NCBI RefSeq assembly: GCF_014647475.1
Contig: NZ_BMPG01000002.1
Location: 62,001 to 126,000, forward strand
Source: Halocalculus aciditolerans
GTDB lineage: Archaea; Halobacteriota; Halobacteria; Halobacteriales; Halobacteriaceae
DNA length: 64,000 nucleotides
Reading direction: 5' to 3'
Positions 8,654 through 16,857 of this stretch are shown in pieces; position 1 is the first letter of the stretch, and each line of letters begins with the position of its first letter. The translations under genes were made by a program, and so were the position numbers. The notes under the pieces were generated by a model. It saw only the letters and a list, made by a program, of their open reading frames with translations, was not told where the DNA came from and did not search any database.

Positions 8654-9250
8654 ATGAGTGTCAGGGACGTCACGGACCTCTACGAGGAGTTCGGCGACGA
8701 CCGCCTCCCGCCGGGACAGCGCGAGACCTCGAAGTTCCCCGTCCTCTCGAAGAGCGGGACGCCCGCCTGGGACCCGGAGACCTGGGAGTTCCGCGCGTGG
8801 GGTGCCGTCGACGACGAACGCCGCTGGAGCTGGGACGAGTTCACCGACCTCCCGAGCGAGACCCAGCGACAGGACTTCCACTGCGTCACCGGCTGGAGTC
8901 GCTTCGACTGCGAGTTCACCGGCCTCACCTTCACCCGGCTCGCCGACCTCGTCGGCGTTACGGAGGACGCGACGCACGTGATGTTCCACGGCCTCGACGG
9001 CTACACCACGAACCTCCCGCTCGACGACTGCATGCGCGACGAAGTCCTCTTCGCGTGGGGCTTCGACGGCGACGACCTCCCCCGCGAACACGGCGGCCCG
9101 CTCCGCGTCGTCACCCCCCACAAGTACGCCTACAAGGGCGCGAAGTGGGTCGACGGCGTCGAATTCCTCGAAGAACCCGAGCGCGGCTACTGGGAGAAAC
9201 GCGGCTACTCGAACACGGCCGACCCCTGGAACGAAGAGCGGTACAGTTAG
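8654..9250 (+). CDS. sulfite oxidase-like molybdopterin oxidoreductase
   Basis: A 198-residue protein with the oxidoreductase molybdopterin-binding fold (SUOX family, PF00174). The molybdenum-ligating Cys is seen in DFHCVTGWS (Cys77), and the family segments THVMFHGLDGYTTNLPLDD and LPREHGGPLRVVTPHKYAYKGAKWV follow. No Tat signal or membrane anchor is visible, so it probably acts in the cytoplasm. It lacks the heme and dimerisation domains of true sulfite oxidase; substrate is unknown. Eight bases after its stop comes the palindrome at 9259. Confidence 0.8.
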   Translation: MSVRDVTDLYEEFGDDRLPPGQRETSKFPVLSKSGTPAWDPETWEFRAWGAVDDERRWSWDEFTDLPSETQRQDFHCVTGWSRFDCEFTGLTFTRLADLVGVTEDATHVMFHGLDGYTTNLPLDDCMRDEVLFAWGFDGDDLPREHGGPLRVVTPHKYAYKGAKWVDGVEFLEEPERGYWEKRGYSNTADPWNEERYS

Positions 9251-9258
9251 AACCCACT

Positions 9259-9295
9259 TTTTTATTGCGGGCCGGCTCCGCCGGCCCGATAAAAA
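9259..9295. repeat. palindrome copy A (TTTTTAT-stem-TCC-stem-ATAAAAA)
   Basis: Arms CGGGCCGGC and GCCGGCCCG enclose a TCC loop and are flanked by TTTTTAT on the left and ATAAAAA on the right; the left side has a two-base TG insertion relative to the copy at 15561. It starts 8 nt after a stop codon. A T5 tract on both strands makes it a plausible bidirectional terminator. Confidence 0.75.
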
Positions 9296-9568
9296 CCTGG
9301 ACTAAAAGCCTCCTCACTCCAGCCGCGGCGCTTTGCGCCGCGTTAGTCGCTCGTCGGCCAGCGCGCGAAGCGCGCTGTGAATCGGCGACCTTCCGGGCTC
9401 TTCGAGCCACTCGGTCGCCGAATTCTCTCGTGTGGTCCCGTAATCAGCAGTACGGCGTATGCGTCGCCTCTTCCGTGCTGTAGCGGTGTGATGGGCTGTG
9501 ACGGTATTTTCCGGTTATCCGGCTCGCAGTAGAAGGGCTAAAGGCGTGTTCGTTCGAAGAACGGGGTG
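9296..9568. repeat. hairpin array A, downstream of palindrome copy A; no gene
   Basis: No credible gene. It carries CGCGGCGC-TTT-GCGCCGCG (9324-9342), CAGCGCGC-GAA-GCGCGCTG (9359-9377), and a nested element at 9383-9420 with outer arms CGGCGACC/GGTCGCCG and inner GGCTC-TTC-GAGCC. Loops are exactly three bases and hairpin centres are about 34-35 bp apart. The remainder is the menF promoter region, with GGGCTAAAGG about 27 nt before the start and a small CGTTC-GAA-GAACG hairpin at 9551-9563. Confidence 0.65.
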
Positions 9569-10900
9569 ATGGAGCCGCGTCAGGACGCGTCGTGTGGGGT
9601 AGAGGACGCTCGTCTCGTCACGGAGACGGTTCGGTTGGCGGAGACGTCGCTGGTGGACGTTCTGCGCGCGGATTTTCGGGCGCACGCGGTGTGGTCTGCG
9701 CCGGGTGAGCCGTCGCTCGTGGGGTGCGGGGCGGCGGCGTCGGTGACGGCGTCGGGGCCGGGTGAGTTGGATGCGGTTCGGGAGCGCGTGGAGTCGGTGT
9801 TCGCGGACGCGCCGGCGTCGGATGCGCCGGCGGTCGCTCGCCCGCGGGTGCTCGGCGGGATGGCGTTCCACGACGGGCACCGGGAGTCGCCGCCGTGGTC
9901 GGGGTTTCCGGGGGTGGCGTTCGTGCTGCCGCACGTGCAGTTCGCCGTGGCCGAGGACGCGACGTACCTCACGGTGAACGAGTTCGGGCCGGAGGCGGAC
10001 GCGGGGAGCGCGCGCCGGACGATGGCGCGGGTTCGCGAGTCGGTCGAGGCCGTCGACGCGGCGTCGGTGAGCGTCGACCCGCCGGGCATTGTCGCGGAGC
10101 ATCCGACGACGACGCGGGCGGCGTGGCGGGAGGCGGTCGCGGACGCGACCGCGCGTATCGCGGCGGGCGACCTGGAGAAGGTCGTGCTCGCGCAGGCGCT
10201 CGACGCGGAGCTCGGGGATTCGTTCGACCTCGTGTCGGCGATGACGCGCATCGAGCGCGGACACCCCGAGTGTTTCCGGTTCGCGTTCCGGGCGAACGAC
10301 GGCGGCGCGTTCTTCGGGCCGAGCCCGGAGCGCCTCGTGTCGCGGCGCGGCGGGCGCGTGGAGACGGGCGCGCTCGCGGCGACGGTGTCTCGCGGGGACA
10401 CCGCGGCGGAAGACGCCGAGCTGGAGCGGGAGCTCCGGTCGAGCGAGAAGCTCGTGTACGAACACGAGGTCGTCGAGGATAGCATCCGCGAGCAGCTCGC
10501 GCCGGTCGCGCGGAACGTCCGGTCGGGCGACCGGCGGGTGAAGAAGCTCGCGTCGGTCCAACACCTCTTCACGCCCATCGCGGCCGACACGGACAGACAC
10601 GTGCTCGAGCTCGTCGACGCCCTGCATCCGACGCCGGCGGTCGGCGGGCGGCCGCCGGACGCGGCGCTGGAGACGATTCGTGAGGCGGAGGCGTTCGACC
10701 GCGGGTGGTACGCCGCGCCCGTCGGCTGGTTCGACGCCGACGGCGACGGCACGTTCGCGGTCGCCATCCGGTCGGCGCTCGCCCGCGACCGGGACGCCCA
10801 CCTCTACGCGGGCGCGGGCATCGTCGCGGACTCCGACGCGGACGCGGAGTGGGACGAGATTCAGTTGAAGTTCGACAGCGTTCGCGCCCACCTCTCCTGA
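9569..10900 (+). CDS. menF: isochorismate synthase
   Basis: Converts chorismate to isochorismate, the entry step of classical menaquinone synthesis. The 443-residue protein has an N-terminal family domain and a C-terminal chorismate-binding domain. Signatures are LEKVVLAQAL, FFGPSPERLVSRRGGRVETGALAATV, the ELxxSEKLVYEHEVVED Mg2+/substrate helix, LHPTPAVGG and YAGAGIVADSDADAEWDE. The ATG at 9569 is preferred to the GTG three bases earlier. It is the first gene of the men locus but is separated from menD by an unrelated transporter gene. Confidence 0.93.
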   Translation: MEPRQDASCGVEDARLVTETVRLAETSLVDVLRADFRAHAVWSAPGEPSLVGCGAAASVTASGPGELDAVRERVESVFADAPASDAPAVARPRVLGGMAFHDGHRESPPWSGFPGVAFVLPHVQFAVAEDATYLTVNEFGPEADAGSARRTMARVRESVEAVDAASVSVDPPGIVAEHPTTTRAAWREAVADATARIAAGDLEKVVLAQALDAELGDSFDLVSAMTRIERGHPECFRFAFRANDGGAFFGPSPERLVSRRGGRVETGALAATVSRGDTAAEDAELERELRSSEKLVYEHEVVEDSIREQLAPVARNVRSGDRRVKKLASVQHLFTPIAADTDRHVLELVDALHPTPAVGGRPPDAALETIREAEAFDRGWYAAPVGWFDADGDGTFAVAIRSALARDRDAHLYAGAGIVADSDADAEWDEIQLKFDSVRAHLS

Positions 10901-10989
10901 CCCGATACGGTAATCGGAGTGACTGGTACGCGGGTCGAATACCCAAATACCGGCCGATTTCGCCCGATCTGGTGCCTCAGCGAACACAA

Positions 10990-10996
10990 TTTTTAT
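10990..10996 (+). promoter_or_regulatory. TATA box of MFS gene
   Basis: TTTTTAT about 27-30 nt before the ATG at 11023, indicating that the transporter is transcribed separately from menF with almost no 5' leader. Confidence 0.55.
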
Positions 10997-11022
10997 GATA
11001 ATCACGTGGTTCCTATCCGAAG

Positions 11023-12297
11023 ATGCCAAAACGAGATTCGAGCAAGAACCGGTGGCTGATTGCGGTATCGGCCGTCGCGATCCACCTGTCAATCGGTGGT
11101 ATCTACGCGTACAGCATCTATCAGATTCCCCTACAGAACACGGTCGGGTGGGACACGTCGAGCGTCTCGCTGGCGTTCTCCATCGCCATCTTCGTCCTCG
11201 GTATCACCGCGGCGTTCCTCGGGAGCTACGTCGAGAGGTACGGCCCCAGGAAATCCGGATTCGCCGCCGCCGTCCTCTACGGTCTGGGGACGGTCGGCGC
11301 GGGTGTCTCCGTACAGCTCGAGAGCCTCCCGCTCTTCCTCGCCACGTTCGGCGTCATCGGCGGGATGGGTCTCGGCCTCGGCTACATCTCCCCGATCGGC
11401 ACGCTCGTCGACTGGTTCCCGGACCGCCGCGGGATGGCGACCGGCCTCGCCGTCATGGGCTTCGGTGCCGGCGCGCTCCTCACGGGCCCGTTCGGTAACT
11501 TCCTCATCCAGAACTACGGTGTCTCGACGGCGTTCTTCGTCCTCGGTGCCATCTACTTCGTCCTGATGTCGCTCGGTGCGAGCTACCTCGCGAAGCCCGA
11601 AGAGGGCTGGCTCCCCGAGGGCATGGAGGGCGTCGAGGGCGCTCAGGAGAAAGCGAAGGGCGCACTCCCCGGCCTCGACATCCTCAGCGCGAAAGAAGCG
11701 CGCACGACGCCGCGCTTCGCCCTCATCTGGCTCATCATCTTCATCAACGTCACCGCCGGTATCATGCTCCTCGCGTTCGCGTCCCCGATGCTGCAGTCCA
11801 TCGGCGGCGCTAGCGCGACGACGGCCGCGTTCATCGTCGGCTACATCGGCATCTTCAACGGCGGCGGCCGCATCTTCTGGGCGTCCCTCTCCGACTACAT
11901 CGGACGGACGACGACGTACGGCGCGTTCTTCGTCATCCAGATCGTTGCGTTCTTCCTGATGCCGAACGCGCTCGGCGTCTGGTTCCTCGCCGCACTTCTC
12001 TTCCTGGTCATCACGTGCTACGGCGGCGGGTTCGCGTGCCTCCCGGCCTACCTCAGCGACCTCTTCGGAACGAAGGAAGTGAGCGCGATTCACGGCTACG
12101 CCCTCACCGCGTGGGGCCTCGCCGGCGTCGTCGGCCCGACGATCGCGTCCACCGTTCTCGAAGCGACCGGGAGCTACACGCAGGCACTCTACATCATCAA
12201 CGTCCTCCTCGTCGCCGGTCTCGCGCTCGTCATCATCCTCCGCTGGCGCATCGGCAAACTCGAGAAGGCGAGCGCGAGCGCCGGCGCTGCCGCGTAA
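11023..12297 (+). CDS. OFA-type major facilitator transporter
   Basis: A 424-residue, 12-helix MFS carrier of the oxalate/formate antiporter group. The N-terminal helix contains IGGIYAYSIYQIPL and the loop between helices 2 and 3 reads YVERYGPRKSG, as in OFA proteins; the second half repeats the motif with LSDYIGRTTTYG. Substrate is unknown; OFA members carry small carboxylates such as oxalate, formate or lactate, or have no known substrate. It sits between menF and menD with its own TATA box and is not an obvious part of quinone synthesis. The cytoplasmic central loop (residues about 190-225) is acidic. Confidence 0.82.
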   Translation: MPKRDSSKNRWLIAVSAVAIHLSIGGIYAYSIYQIPLQNTVGWDTSSVSLAFSIAIFVLGITAAFLGSYVERYGPRKSGFAAAVLYGLGTVGAGVSVQLESLPLFLATFGVIGGMGLGLGYISPIGTLVDWFPDRRGMATGLAVMGFGAGALLTGPFGNFLIQNYGVSTAFFVLGAIYFVLMSLGASYLAKPEEGWLPEGMEGVEGAQEKAKGALPGLDILSAKEARTTPRFALIWLIIFINVTAGIMLLAFASPMLQSIGGASATTAAFIVGYIGIFNGGGRIFWASLSDYIGRTTTYGAFFVIQIVAFFLMPNALGVWFLAALLFLVITCYGGGFACLPAYLSDLFGTKEVSAIHGYALTAWGLAGVVGPTIASTVLEATGSYTQALYIINVLLVAGLALVIILRWRIGKLEKASASAGAAA

Positions 12298-12421
12298 CGG
12301 ACTAACGAACAACCACCGTGCCGCTCTCACGCGTTTCCTTTTTGCGCGCGCTCGCTCGGTGAGCGACGCCGCCGCGCGCCGGTTTCGGGACGCTTTACGG
12401 TGACGGGGGAGAACTGCGAGT

Positions 12422-14176
12422 ATGACTGCCCCGAACCGCGCGACGCTCTGGGGGCGCGCTATCGCGGACGAACTGGCGAAGGCGGGCGTGGACGCCGTGT
12501 GCGTCGCGCCCGGGAGTCGGTCGACGCCGCTGACGGTGGCGCTCGACGCGCACGACGAGCTCACGGTCTTCTCGCACCTCGACGAGCGCTCGGCGGCGTT
12601 CTTCGCGCTCGGCCGCGGGAAGGTGCTGGGTCGGCCGACGCCTGTCGTCTGTACCTCTGGCACTGCGGCCGCGAACTTCCACCCGGCGGTGATCGAGGCG
12701 GATACGGGCCGCGTCCCGCTCCTCGTCCTCACGGCCGACCGCCCGGCGGAGCTCCGCGATTCGGGCGCGAACCAGACCGTCGACCAGGAGAAGCTCTACG
12801 GGGACGCGGTGCGGTTCTACCGCGACCTCCCGGAGCCGGCGGCGGAACCCCGACGACTCCGCTCGCTCCGCACGACCGTCTGCCGCGCGGTCGCTGAGAC
12901 GGCAGGCGCGGAGCCGGGGCCCGTCCACCTGAACGTCCCGGTCGCGAAGCCGCTGGAACCGACGACGGTGCCCGCGGAATCCCCGGACGGCGTCCCCGAG
13001 GATCTCGCGGCCGACCACCCGCTCGCCGCGCGCGGCCGGGACGGCCCGTTCGTCGACGTCCACGCCGGCGTGACCGAGCCCAGCGAAGCGACGCTCGACC
13101 GGCTCGCCGCGGCCGTCGACGCCGCCGACCGCGGCCTGCTCGTCGCCGGGCCGACCGACGAGGCGTACGCGGACGCGCTCGTCGACCTCGCCCACGCGAC
13201 CGGCTTCCCGCTCCTCGCCGACCCGCTCTCCGGCGTCCGCTACGGCCCGCACGTCCCCGACGGTCCCGTCCTCGGCGGCTACGACGCCTACCTCCACCCC
13301 GACGTCACCGCGGACTGGCCCGACCCGGACGTCGTCCTTCGGTTCGGCGCGTCACCGACCTCGAAGCCGCTCAGGAAGTACCTCGCTCGAACCGGCGCGC
13401 GCCAGTTCGTCGCCGACGCGTCGGGCGGCTGGCGAGAAGCCGAGTTCCGAGCCAGCGACCTCGTCGTCGCCGACCCCGCGCCGCTCGCCCGCGCGCTCGC
13501 GGACCGCGTCGAGTCGCCCGCCGAGCCGTGGCCGGCCCTCGACGCCGCCGAAGCCGCACACTGGGCGCTCCTCGACGAACGCGACGACGCCTTCGAGGGC
13601 CGCATCGCGGCGGCCGTCGCCGCCGACGCCCCCGATCCCGCGACCGTGTTCGTCTCGAACTCGATGCCGATTCGGGACCTCGACCGGTTCGCCCGCCCGG
13701 ACGCGAAAGCGCTCCGCGTGCTCGGAAACCGCGGGGCGTCCGGCATCGACGGCGTCACCAGCACCGCGCTCGGCGCGGGCAGTGCGACCGACGACCCCCT
13801 CGTTCTTCTCACCGGCGACCTCGCCTACTACCACGACCTCAACGGCCTCCTGGCGCTCTCGCGCTGCGGCGTCGACGCCACCATCGCGCTCGTGAACAAC
13901 GACGGCGGCGGCATCTTCCACATGCTCCCCATCGAGCAGTTCGACCCGCCCTTCCAGGGGCAGTTCAAGACGCCGCACGGCCTCGACTTCGAACCCACCG
14001 CCGACCTCTACGGCTTCGACTACGCCCGCACGGACTCCCTCGATGCGTTCCGGGAGCGCTACCGCGCGAGCCTCGACAGCGCGGGCACACAGGTCGTCGA
14101 GTACGTCTCCGACGCCGAGGCGAGCCACCGAACGCGAGAGGAAGTCCGGGAGGCGCTCGTCGAGCGCCTCACCTGA
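12422..14176 (+). CDS. menD: SEPHCHC synthase (2-succinyl-5-enolpyruvyl-6-hydroxy-3-cyclohexene-1-carboxylate synthase)
   Basis: ThDP-dependent enzyme joining isochorismate and 2-oxoglutarate. The 584-residue chain starts with the pyrimidine-binding domain (VAPGSRSTPLTVAL, with the catalytic Glu in HLDERSAAFFALG), has the VCTSGTAAANFHPAV loop, and ends with the ThDP domain: GNRGASGIDG, then GDLAYYHDLNGL and NNDGGGIFHMLP (the GD-x-NN Mg2+/ThDP motif). Length and domain order match the family. It follows the MFS gene by 124 bp and precedes a small membrane protein gene in the same direction. Confidence 0.95.
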   Translation: MTAPNRATLWGRAIADELAKAGVDAVCVAPGSRSTPLTVALDAHDELTVFSHLDERSAAFFALGRGKVLGRPTPVVCTSGTAAANFHPAVIEADTGRVPLLVLTADRPAELRDSGANQTVDQEKLYGDAVRFYRDLPEPAAEPRRLRSLRTTVCRAVAETAGAEPGPVHLNVPVAKPLEPTTVPAESPDGVPEDLAADHPLAARGRDGPFVDVHAGVTEPSEATLDRLAAAVDAADRGLLVAGPTDEAYADALVDLAHATGFPLLADPLSGVRYGPHVPDGPVLGGYDAYLHPDVTADWPDPDVVLRFGASPTSKPLRKYLARTGARQFVADASGGWREAEFRASDLVVADPAPLARALADRVESPAEPWPALDAAEAAHWALLDERDDAFEGRIAAAVAADAPDPATVFVSNSMPIRDLDRFARPDAKALRVLGNRGASGIDGVTSTALGAGSATDDPLVLLTGDLAYYHDLNGLLALSRCGVDATIALVNNDGGGIFHMLPIEQFDPPFQGQFKTPHGLDFEPTADLYGFDYARTDSLDAFRERYRASLDSAGTQVVEYVSDAEASHRTREEVREALVERLT

Positions 14177-14209
14177 ATCATTAAGTCACTCCGTCGACCT
14201 CCCTCCCGT

Positions 14210-14626
14210 ATGTCCTCCACGGAGCGGCTCGTCGCCGCGGCGCTCGCCGTCCTCCTCGGCATCGCGACCGTCCTGTACAGCTTCCTCATCGTCCAGCAGC
14301 TGCTCGTCGGCGCGGGCGTCGCGTTCGCCTTCTTCGTCGCCGCCGCGTTCCTCTACCAGGGGAGCGCCGACCGCCAGACCGTCGTCCGCGCGACCGTCGT
14401 TCTCACCGTCGCCTACGGCGTCTTCACCTTCCAGCTCCCCGCCGCCCTCGTCGCCGCCTGCGTCGTCTACCTCACCGCGTGGGCCACCGGCCCCGAGAGC
14501 CCGTTCGACGCCCCCGATACCCGCATTTTCCCCGCTACCCGGTGGAACGACAGACGAAACAGCGGCGACGGAGACGGTAGCGGCGACGCCGACGGAGCCG
14601 GTGGGCGGGGCGAGGCCGCCGAGTAA
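14210..14626 (+). CDS. four-helix membrane protein of unknown function
   Basis: 138 residues with about four transmembrane helices in residues 5-105 and a hydrophilic Asp/Gly-rich tail. The sequence ATAG-like ATTAAG about 25 nt upstream may be a TATA box. It lies between menD (33 bp away) and menB (35 bp away), so it is probably co-transcribed with them, but no domain is recognised and a role in quinone synthesis is only suggested by position. Confidence 0.65.
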   Translation: MSSTERLVAAALAVLLGIATVLYSFLIVQQLLVGAGVAFAFFVAAAFLYQGSADRQTVVRATVVLTVAYGVFTFQLPAALVAACVVYLTAWATGPESPFDAPDTRIFPATRWNDRRNSGDGDGSGDADGAGGRGEAAE

Positions 14627-14661
14627 TCAACCTCTTTGTACTCCCGCGCGCCCGTTCGAGT

Positions 14662-15555
14662 ATGGTCTCCGAGATATTCGACGAGGACGCCTGGGAGGAA
14701 GTCGAGGGCTTCGACTTCCGGGACATCACGTACCACCGCGCGAGCGAGGTGGGCGCGCTCCGCATCGCCTTCGACCGCCCGGAGAAGCGCAACGCCTTCC
14801 GCCCCGGCACGGTCGACGAGCTCTCGCGCGCGCTCGACCACGCCAAACGCCAGGCGGACGTCGGCTGCGTCCTCCTCACTGGTAATGGCCCCAGCGAGAA
14901 GGACGGCGGCTGGGCCTTCTGCTCCGGCGGCGACCAGTCAGTCCGCGGGAGCGAGGGGTACGAATACCGGGGCGAGGACGAGTCACCGGATAAAGCCGAG
15001 GCCGGCCGCCTCCACATCTTAGAGGTCCAGCGGCAGATCCGCTTCATGCCGAAACCCGTCGTCGCCGTCGTCCCCGGCTGGGCCGTCGGCGGCGGCCACA
15101 GCCTCCACGTCGTCTGCGACCTCACCCTCGCGAGCGAGGAGCACGCGAAATTCCTCCAGACCGACCCCGACGTCGGGTCCTACGACGCCGGCTTCGGCTC
15201 CGCCTACCTCGCCCGCCAGATCGGCCAGAAGAAGGCGCGCGAAGTCTTCTTCCTCGGCAAGACCTACGACGCCGCGGAAGCCGCCGACATGGGCATGGTG
15301 AACGAAGCCGTCCCCCACGACGAACTGGAGGAGACCGCGCTGGAGTGGGCGGCCCGCATCGAGGGCAAGAGCCCGAACGCCATCCGGATGCTCAAGTACG
15401 GCTTCAACCTCCCCGACGACGGCATGGTCGGCCAACAGGTCTTCGCCGGCGAAGCAACCCGGCTCGGCTACATGACCGACGAAGCCCAGGAAGGCCGCGA
15501 CGCCTTCCTCGAAAAACGCGACCCCGACTACTCTGAGTACCCCTGGTACTACTAG
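14662..15555 (+). CDS. menB: 1,4-dihydroxy-2-naphthoyl-CoA synthase
   Basis: Crotonase-fold enzyme that closes the second ring from o-succinylbenzoyl-CoA. The 297-residue protein shows FDRPEKRNAFRPGTVDEL, the oxyanion-hole segments AFCSGGDQSVRG and GWAVGGGHSLHVVCDLTLAS, and the MenB-specific FLQTDPDVGSYDAGFGSAYLAR and SPNAIRMLKYGFN. MenB needs bicarbonate or an Asp side chain as base; here the GSYDAG Asp is present. Five bases after its stop comes the palindrome at 15561. Confidence 0.95.
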   Translation: MVSEIFDEDAWEEVEGFDFRDITYHRASEVGALRIAFDRPEKRNAFRPGTVDELSRALDHAKRQADVGCVLLTGNGPSEKDGGWAFCSGGDQSVRGSEGYEYRGEDESPDKAEAGRLHILEVQRQIRFMPKPVVAVVPGWAVGGGHSLHVVCDLTLASEEHAKFLQTDPDVGSYDAGFGSAYLARQIGQKKAREVFFLGKTYDAAEAADMGMVNEAVPHDELEETALEWAARIEGKSPNAIRMLKYGFNLPDDGMVGQQVFAGEATRLGYMTDEAQEGRDAFLEKRDPDYSEYPWYY

Positions 15556-15560
15556 AGACC

Positions 15561-15595
15561 TTTTTATCGGGCCGGCTCCGCCGGCCCGATAAAAA
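15561..15595. repeat. palindrome copy B, 16-bp perfect arms, TCC loop
   Basis: Arms TTTTTATCGGGCCGGC and its exact complement around TCC. It matches copy A at 9259 apart from the TG insertion in that copy, and like it begins a few bases after a stop codon (menB). The T5 tract on each strand suggests a bidirectional transcription terminator. Confidence 0.8.
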
Positions 15596-15996
15596 TCTCC
15601 ACCATTACCGGAACGCGAAGCGTTCCGGTTAGCAGTCGGATTCCGTCGGAATCCGACGACACTGCGGGAAATCTTCGATTTCCCGCCGTTCAGCCAGAAA
15701 CCGGAGGTTTCTGGCGACAAAGGCCCGTCACCCTCCCGTCGCGGCCCTCCGGGCCGCGGTGGTCAGGCTCGGGCCTCGCCGCTTCGCGGCGAGTGAATCG
15801 CGCTCACTGCGTTCGGGGGCGGCCGCGCCGTGACCCTCGTTTCGGGGATCCGGTTCGACGTAGCGGTTCACGACGCGGCGGAATTTCGAATACTCACGCG
15901 AGGAATGCGTTCCCTTGCTGAGTGTGGCGAGGCCGACTGTTTCGCCGTCCACGGTTCGGCGCGCACGTCTCATCGGGGCGGCTGCCTCGACCGCAC
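15596..15996. repeat. hairpin array B with triplet loops; no gene
   Basis: Six perfect inverted repeats, all with 3-nt loops: ACCGGAACGC-GAA (15607-15629), GTCGGATTCC-GTC (15635-15657), GCGGGAAATC-TTC (15664-15686), GCCAGAAACC-GGA (15693-15715), CGCGGCCC-TCC (15740-15758), CTCGCCGC-TTC (15775-15793). The first four have 10-bp arms and centres 28, 29 and 29 bp apart. Arm sequences differ from each other, so this is a structural and not a sequence repeat. From 15794 to 15996 nothing further is recognised. Confidence 0.75.
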
Positions 15997-16371
15997 TCAC
16001 CGATTCTCGGCGTGGAGGATGAGTTCGCACTTGTGGATGAACGCCGCGAGGTCGCGTGCGGCATCCCGTTCGAGCGAGAACAACACGCCCTCGGACGGGT
16101 TCTCGTGGATGATGGCGAAGACGCCGTCCTCGTAGAGTTCTATCGAGGCGTTGAACTCGCCGAACGGGCTGTCGGGTCGTCGGAGCGCGGTCTTCCCGCG
16201 AGCACCCTCGACGATCTCGCCGGTACGCTCTTCGGCGTGCTCTCGCGGTAAATCCGCGCGCCGGTAGATGATCTCCCAATCGTCTTCGGTGAACGAGACG
16301 GCGGTCCGAAAGTAATCCCCGGCTTGTCGCTTGACGAACGCGACGAGGCGCTTGTACGGTTGGACCGACAT
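15997..16371 (-). CDS. conserved haloarchaeal protein of unknown function
   Basis: A 124-residue soluble protein. Its start is set at the ATG at 16371 (MSVQPYKRLVAFVKRQ) because the longer frame upstream has non-acidic, low-quality composition. The sequence has an N-terminal helix, WEIIYRRADLPREHAEER, then a beta hairpin SIELYEDGVFAIIHENPSEGVLFSLERDAARDLAAFIHKC. This helix-strand arrangement is common in small haloarchaeal regulators related to HTH-10 partners (DUF7522-like), but no catalytic motif is seen. Function is not assigned. It lies next to hairpin array B. Confidence 0.6.
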   Translation of the reverse strand: MSVQPYKRLVAFVKRQAGDYFRTAVSFTEDDWEIIYRRADLPREHAEERTGEIVEGARGKTALRRPDSPFGEFNASIELYEDGVFAIIHENPSEGVLFSLERDAARDLAAFIHKCELILHAENR

Positions 16372-16659
16372 AGCCGATACCTCTTCGACCGCCCGGATAA
16401 CTCCCGCGTTCTCCTCCTCAGAGGAGGCGTCGAGATGGGCACGACTGCGTTCGCGCGAAGGACGTTCGCCCTCCCGGAACGTGACGAGGTCGACGGTCTC
16501 GTCGTCGGGTTCTCTCAGGCGGGCGTCGGTGGCTTCGACGACCGCGATATAGTTGGCGGCGTCGTTCCGCGTCGGTTTTCCGCGGGACTGATTCCCCGGT
16601 GGAGTGCCGGGGTTTCCGCCGTCAGAACGTTCTTGCGGAGGCGGCTCGAAGCAGGAGGT

Positions 16660-16857
16660 ATGAACACGCTGTTCGCCGCGTTCGGTGGGTTCGGGTTCGA
16701 GTCGTTGAACGCGACGCTCGCCAGCCACCCGCTCTTTCTCGCGGGGCTCTTCGTCGCGCTCGTCGTCGCCGTCTGGCTCGGGCGGCGCGGCGACGACGAC
16801 CCGGACGTCCCCTCGCGCGAGGAACTCCTCGACCTCGCCGAGCGCTACGAGGACTGA
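16660..16857 (+). CDS. small single-TM protein
   Basis: 65 residues: a hydrophobic stretch LFLAGLFVALVVAVWLG (about 30-46) followed by a charged cytoplasmic tail (RRGDDDPDVPSREELLDLAERYED). AGGAGGT directly abuts the ATG, too close for a normal Shine-Dalgarno contact, so leaderless translation is likely. Its TGA is immediately followed by the stop codon of the convergent MFS gene. The codon composition and acidic tail look genuine; function unknown. Confidence 0.55.
   Translation: MNTLFAAFGGFGFESLNATLASHPLFLAGLFVALVVAVWLGRRGDDDPDVPSREELLDLAERYED

Noticed and set aside
15561-15793. CRISPR-like periodic array
   Set aside because: Units share spacing and hairpin geometry but not sequence; no conserved repeat separated by unique spacers and no cas gene in the window.
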